Shown: piece by piece, positions 61,996-64,000 of the stretch
Numbering within the stretch: position 1 is the first letter of the stretch
Layout of the letters: every line of letters starts with the position of its first letter
Assembly (NCBI GenBank): GCA_022799115.1
Contig: JAAWNT010000001.1
Span: 1-64,000 of the forward strand
DNA length: 64,000 nt
Direction: 5' to 3'
Origin: Clostridiales bacterium
GTDB lineage: Bacteria; Bacillota; Clostridia; Oscillospirales; Acutalibacteraceae
Position numbers and translations under genes: made by a program
The notes under the pieces: model-generated
The model's database searches: none
The model's input: only the letters and a program-made list of their open reading frames with translations
Told to the model about the DNA's origin: nothing

Positions 61996-62477
61996 ATACA
62001 TCCCTCCGTTTCTTGTTCGCCCCTATCATCGCTAAAATTATACTTTCTCTCTGTCCGCCTGGGGAGACGGCTTTACCCAACATTCGTTTTTCCGTTTGTG
62101 TTTCATAAAATCAAGGCTGGATGTGGCATCGTTTCAATCCCTGGAAAAATCAGAGGGCTGATCCTTTCAAAACCCGGACGTTTTGGGAAACTCCCGGTTT
62201 GCCCGCCTGTGCAACCTTTGAAAGACATTTCTTCCCCGGCTTTTTCCGTTTCTCAACCGCCGCCTTTGGATCAAACTTTATAACAGCAATGATTTTGCCT
62301 GCCAATTAGTATCAACCGGAAACAGAAAGAAAATCCATATCCTACAATGGATTTAACGCAAGTGGGCGATCTTTTATTTCATGGAACAGGTATGAGTCCC
62401 CGCCTCATTGGCTGAGGTTCCCTCCTATACAACAAAAAAACAGTCCCGGGGAATTTCCTGGGACTGTTTTTTGTATT
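61996..62477. other. Intergenic region upstream of the ZIP gene
   Basis: A TATAAT box for the ZIP gene lies at 62037-62042 (minus strand) with a poor -35, and the pfkA terminator lies at the right end. No gene is supported in the remainder. Confidence 0.45.
62441..62466 (-). terminator. pfkA terminator
   Basis: CAGTCCC/GGGACTG stem extended by A and T runs, directly after the pfkA stop. Confidence 0.87.
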
Positions 62478-63446
62478 TTAGATGGAAATCTTCAGGGCAA
62501 TGTCATACAGCTTTTTGCTGATGGTTTTCTTCATATTGAGAGCCTCGGTGATGTCGTAATCCACGATCCGGCCTTCCTTCATGGCTACCACGCGGTTGCC
62601 TTCGCCGGCCTGGAGAAGCTCCACGGCCCGGAAGCCCATTTCGCTGGCCACCACGCGATCCCGCAGGGTGGGAGATCCGCCGCGCTGCACATGTCCCAGC
62701 ACGGTGGCTCTGGACTCAATGCCGGTCTTTTCCTGAATCTGACGAGCTAAGTCATCCACGCCGCCGATTCCCTCGGCCACCACAATAATGAAGTGCTTTT
62801 TGCCGGTGAGCTGAGTAAACTGCATGCGCTTAATGACGTCTTTCTCCAAATCAAAGGGCACCTCAGGCACCAAAATCGCGGTAGCGCCCACAGCGATACC
62901 GGTTTGCAGGGCAATGTCGCCGCACCGTCTGCCCATCACTTCCACTACGCTGCAGCGGTCGTGCGACTGGGCCGTGTCGCGCAGTTTATCCACCATATCC
63001 ATTGCGGTATTCATGGCAGTATCAAAGCCAATGGTGTACTCGCTGCACTGGATGTCATTGTCGATGGTGCCGGGCAGTCCCACGCAAGGAATTCCCGCGC
63101 CGGTTAAGTCTCTGGCTCCCCGGAAGGAACCGTCTCCGCCGATGACTACCACACCGTCGATGCCCAGGCTGCGGCAGGTGTCCGCGGCCTTTTGCACGCC
63201 GGCCGGGGTGTTAAATTCCGGGCTGCGCGCCGTAAACAGGGTGGTTCCGCCCCGATGGATAATATCTGATACACTGCGAAGATTCATTTCGAATACATCG
63301 CCGCTGATAAGTCCGTTATATCCGCGGCGCACACCGATCACACGCATACCACTGGATATTCCGGCTCTGGCCACCGCACGGATCGCGGCGTTCATTCCCG
63401 GAGCATCACCGCCGCTTGTTAGAACAGCAATTGATTTTGTGCCCAT
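62478..63446 (-). CDS. pfkA: ATP-dependent 6-phosphofructokinase
   Basis: This is a 322-residue glycolytic kinase of normal length. TSGGDAPGMNAAIRA is at the N terminus, GGDGSFRGA binds ATP, and LPGTIDNDI carries the catalytic aspartate. VEVMGRRCGD and LGHVQRGGSP complete the fructose-6-phosphate site. The glycine after the GGD points to ATP rather than pyrophosphate as donor. AGGAGG precedes the ATG. It follows dnaE but has its own promoter. Confidence 0.97.
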   Translation of the reverse strand: MGTKSIAVLTSGGDAPGMNAAIRAVARAGISSGMRVIGVRRGYNGLISGDVFEMNLRSVSDIIHRGGTTLFTARSPEFNTPAGVQKAADTCRSLGIDGVVVIGGDGSFRGARDLTGAGIPCVGLPGTIDNDIQCSEYTIGFDTAMNTAMDMVDKLRDTAQSHDRCSVVEVMGRRCGDIALQTGIAVGATAILVPEVPFDLEKDVIKRMQFTQLTGKKHFIIVVAEGIGGVDDLARQIQEKTGIESRATVLGHVQRGGSPTLRDRVVASEMGFRAVELLQAGEGNRVVAMKEGRIVDYDITEALNMKKTISKKLYDIALKISI

Positions 63447-63518
63447 GATGTAAGCCTCCTAATTTACTACTTCACCTACTATAAGCGCACAAAGGCGCAT
63501 GTTAAAGGTACATCACCT

Positions 63519-63547
63519 ATTATAATAAAAACAACGACAAGAATCAA
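63519..63547 (-). promoter_or_regulatory. pfkA promoter
   Basis: TTGATT (63542-63547), a 17-bp spacer and TATAAT (63519-63524) lie on the minus strand. The leader contains two imperfect direct repeats, AGGTGATGTA and AGGTGAAGTA. Confidence 0.7.
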
Positions 63548-63657
63548 CCCGCACATATGGACAATTATCTCATTTACATGGATTTCTATGTCAATCCTTG
63601 AAAATTCCCAACACGCACATCGGATCTAATCCTTTGGAATCTTGTCGAAAAAAGGCA

Positions 63658-64000
63658 TCACTCACGCATGACCACGTTTTCCTCTCCCAACTGATTTTTC
63701 AACTCCCCAAACAGCGCCTCGTTAAAATCCACCCACAGCTTTGCCGGGGCCATCAACAGCTTTCGGGTATCCTTGCAAAAGAAATACACCGGAGTGTTTC
63801 CCTCAAAAATACTCAGCAGCAGGTTTGCCCGCTCATACTCCCGGCTTTTCAGACCCGGAACCTGTAAAAATAACCCGCTTCGCTTGGGTTTCCGGGTTTC
63901 CGGGGAGGAAGCGCGCTGTTTGCCGGAGGCGTCTGTGGGAAGGGACACCTGCTCGCAGATAATTTTGGCATCCTCCTCCTCCCGGGCGCTCACCCGACCG
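63658..64000 (-). CDS. dnaE: DNA polymerase III alpha subunit, C-terminal part (cut by window edge)
   Basis: Only the last 114 or so codons are in the window; the frame is open to the edge. The residues GRVSAREEEDAKIICEQV match the typical end of the DnaE OB-fold/C-terminal region (SxREDExPKIIC). A beta-rich segment with no clear beta-clamp motif follows. The dnaE-pfkA order is common in Firmicutes. Because the body of the protein is missing, the call rests on this tail and on gene order. Confidence 0.75.
   Translation of the reverse strand, partial: GRVSAREEEDAKIICEQVSLPTDASGKQRASSPETRKPKRSGLFLQVPGLKSREYERANLLLSIFEGNTPVYFFCKDTRKLLMAPAKLWVDFNEALFGELKNQLGEENVVMRE

Noticed and set aside
1-64000. 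CRISPR array, prophage, IS element or integrase
   Set aside because: I looked for regularly spaced repeats, transposase or integrase motifs and terminal inverted repeats and found none.

Overview
The window comes from a spore-forming Firmicute of the class Clostridia, most likely an Oscillospiraceae/Ruminococcaceae-type gut anaerobe. The evidence is an alpha/beta-type small acid-soluble spore protein, a BofC-like protein, a CotJC-type manganese catalase, a T-box leader, a FabT-style fatty-acid operon, a PadR regulator, ferredoxin-type aldo/keto reductase, and a secreted GH85 endoglycosidase of the kind used on host N-glycans. Almost all genes lie on the minus strand. The exceptions are an XRE membrane regulator, bofC, and the fadR-like/ilvD pair. 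No IS element, phage gene, CRISPR array or rRNA is visible. The only tRNA is a tRNA-Pro(GGG).

Layout, left to right: a secreted GH85 glycosidase (30-3980); a DEDDh exonuclease and TypA; a tubby/LURP-one-like protein; a Na/Pi cotransporter behind a PhoP-box-like repeat array; a GNAT acetyltransferase and a PaaI-type thioesterase; a four-gene surface-glycan cassette (flippase, ATP-grasp/HAD fusion, pyruvyl-transferase family protein, DegT aminotransferase; 11615-16802); manganese catalase and cytidine deaminase; a T-box-controlled XRE-cupin regulator plus acyl-CoA synthetase (18773-21330); aldose epimerase; the polyamine importer potABCD (22911-27085); a membrane-tethered NlpC/P60 protein; a PadR/membrane/secreted-protein trio; an alpha/beta hydrolase; tRNA-Pro; an XRE regulator.

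From 34.6 to 38.5 kb lies a threonine-branch operon (ACT protein, hom, thrB, lysC). It is followed by a class A penicillin-binding protein, bofC, a SASP, an unknown protein, and a GntR/FCD regulator next to ilvD. From 46.0 to 55.4 kb is one fatty-acid operon: marR(fabT)-fabH-acpP-fabD-fabG-fabF-accB-fabZ-accC-accD-accA. It has a consensus promoter with a FabT-like palindrome over its start point, and no enoyl-ACP reductase gene. The right end holds two paralogous lipoprotein amidases, an aldo/keto reductase-ECF transporter-DUF1893 operon, a ZIP metal transporter, pfkA, and the 3' end of dnaE running off the window.

Most of the window is core metabolism and envelope biology. The unusual points are mostly regulatory or architectural: the T-box upstream of non-synthetase genes, the glycan cassette with an ATP-grasp/HAD fusion but no glycosyltransferase, the in-frame internal start in lysC that would give a separate ACT subunit, the PhoP-like and FabT-like operators, the missing fabK, amidases lacking the usual first zinc histidine, and several small membrane ORFs below normal length cut-offs.
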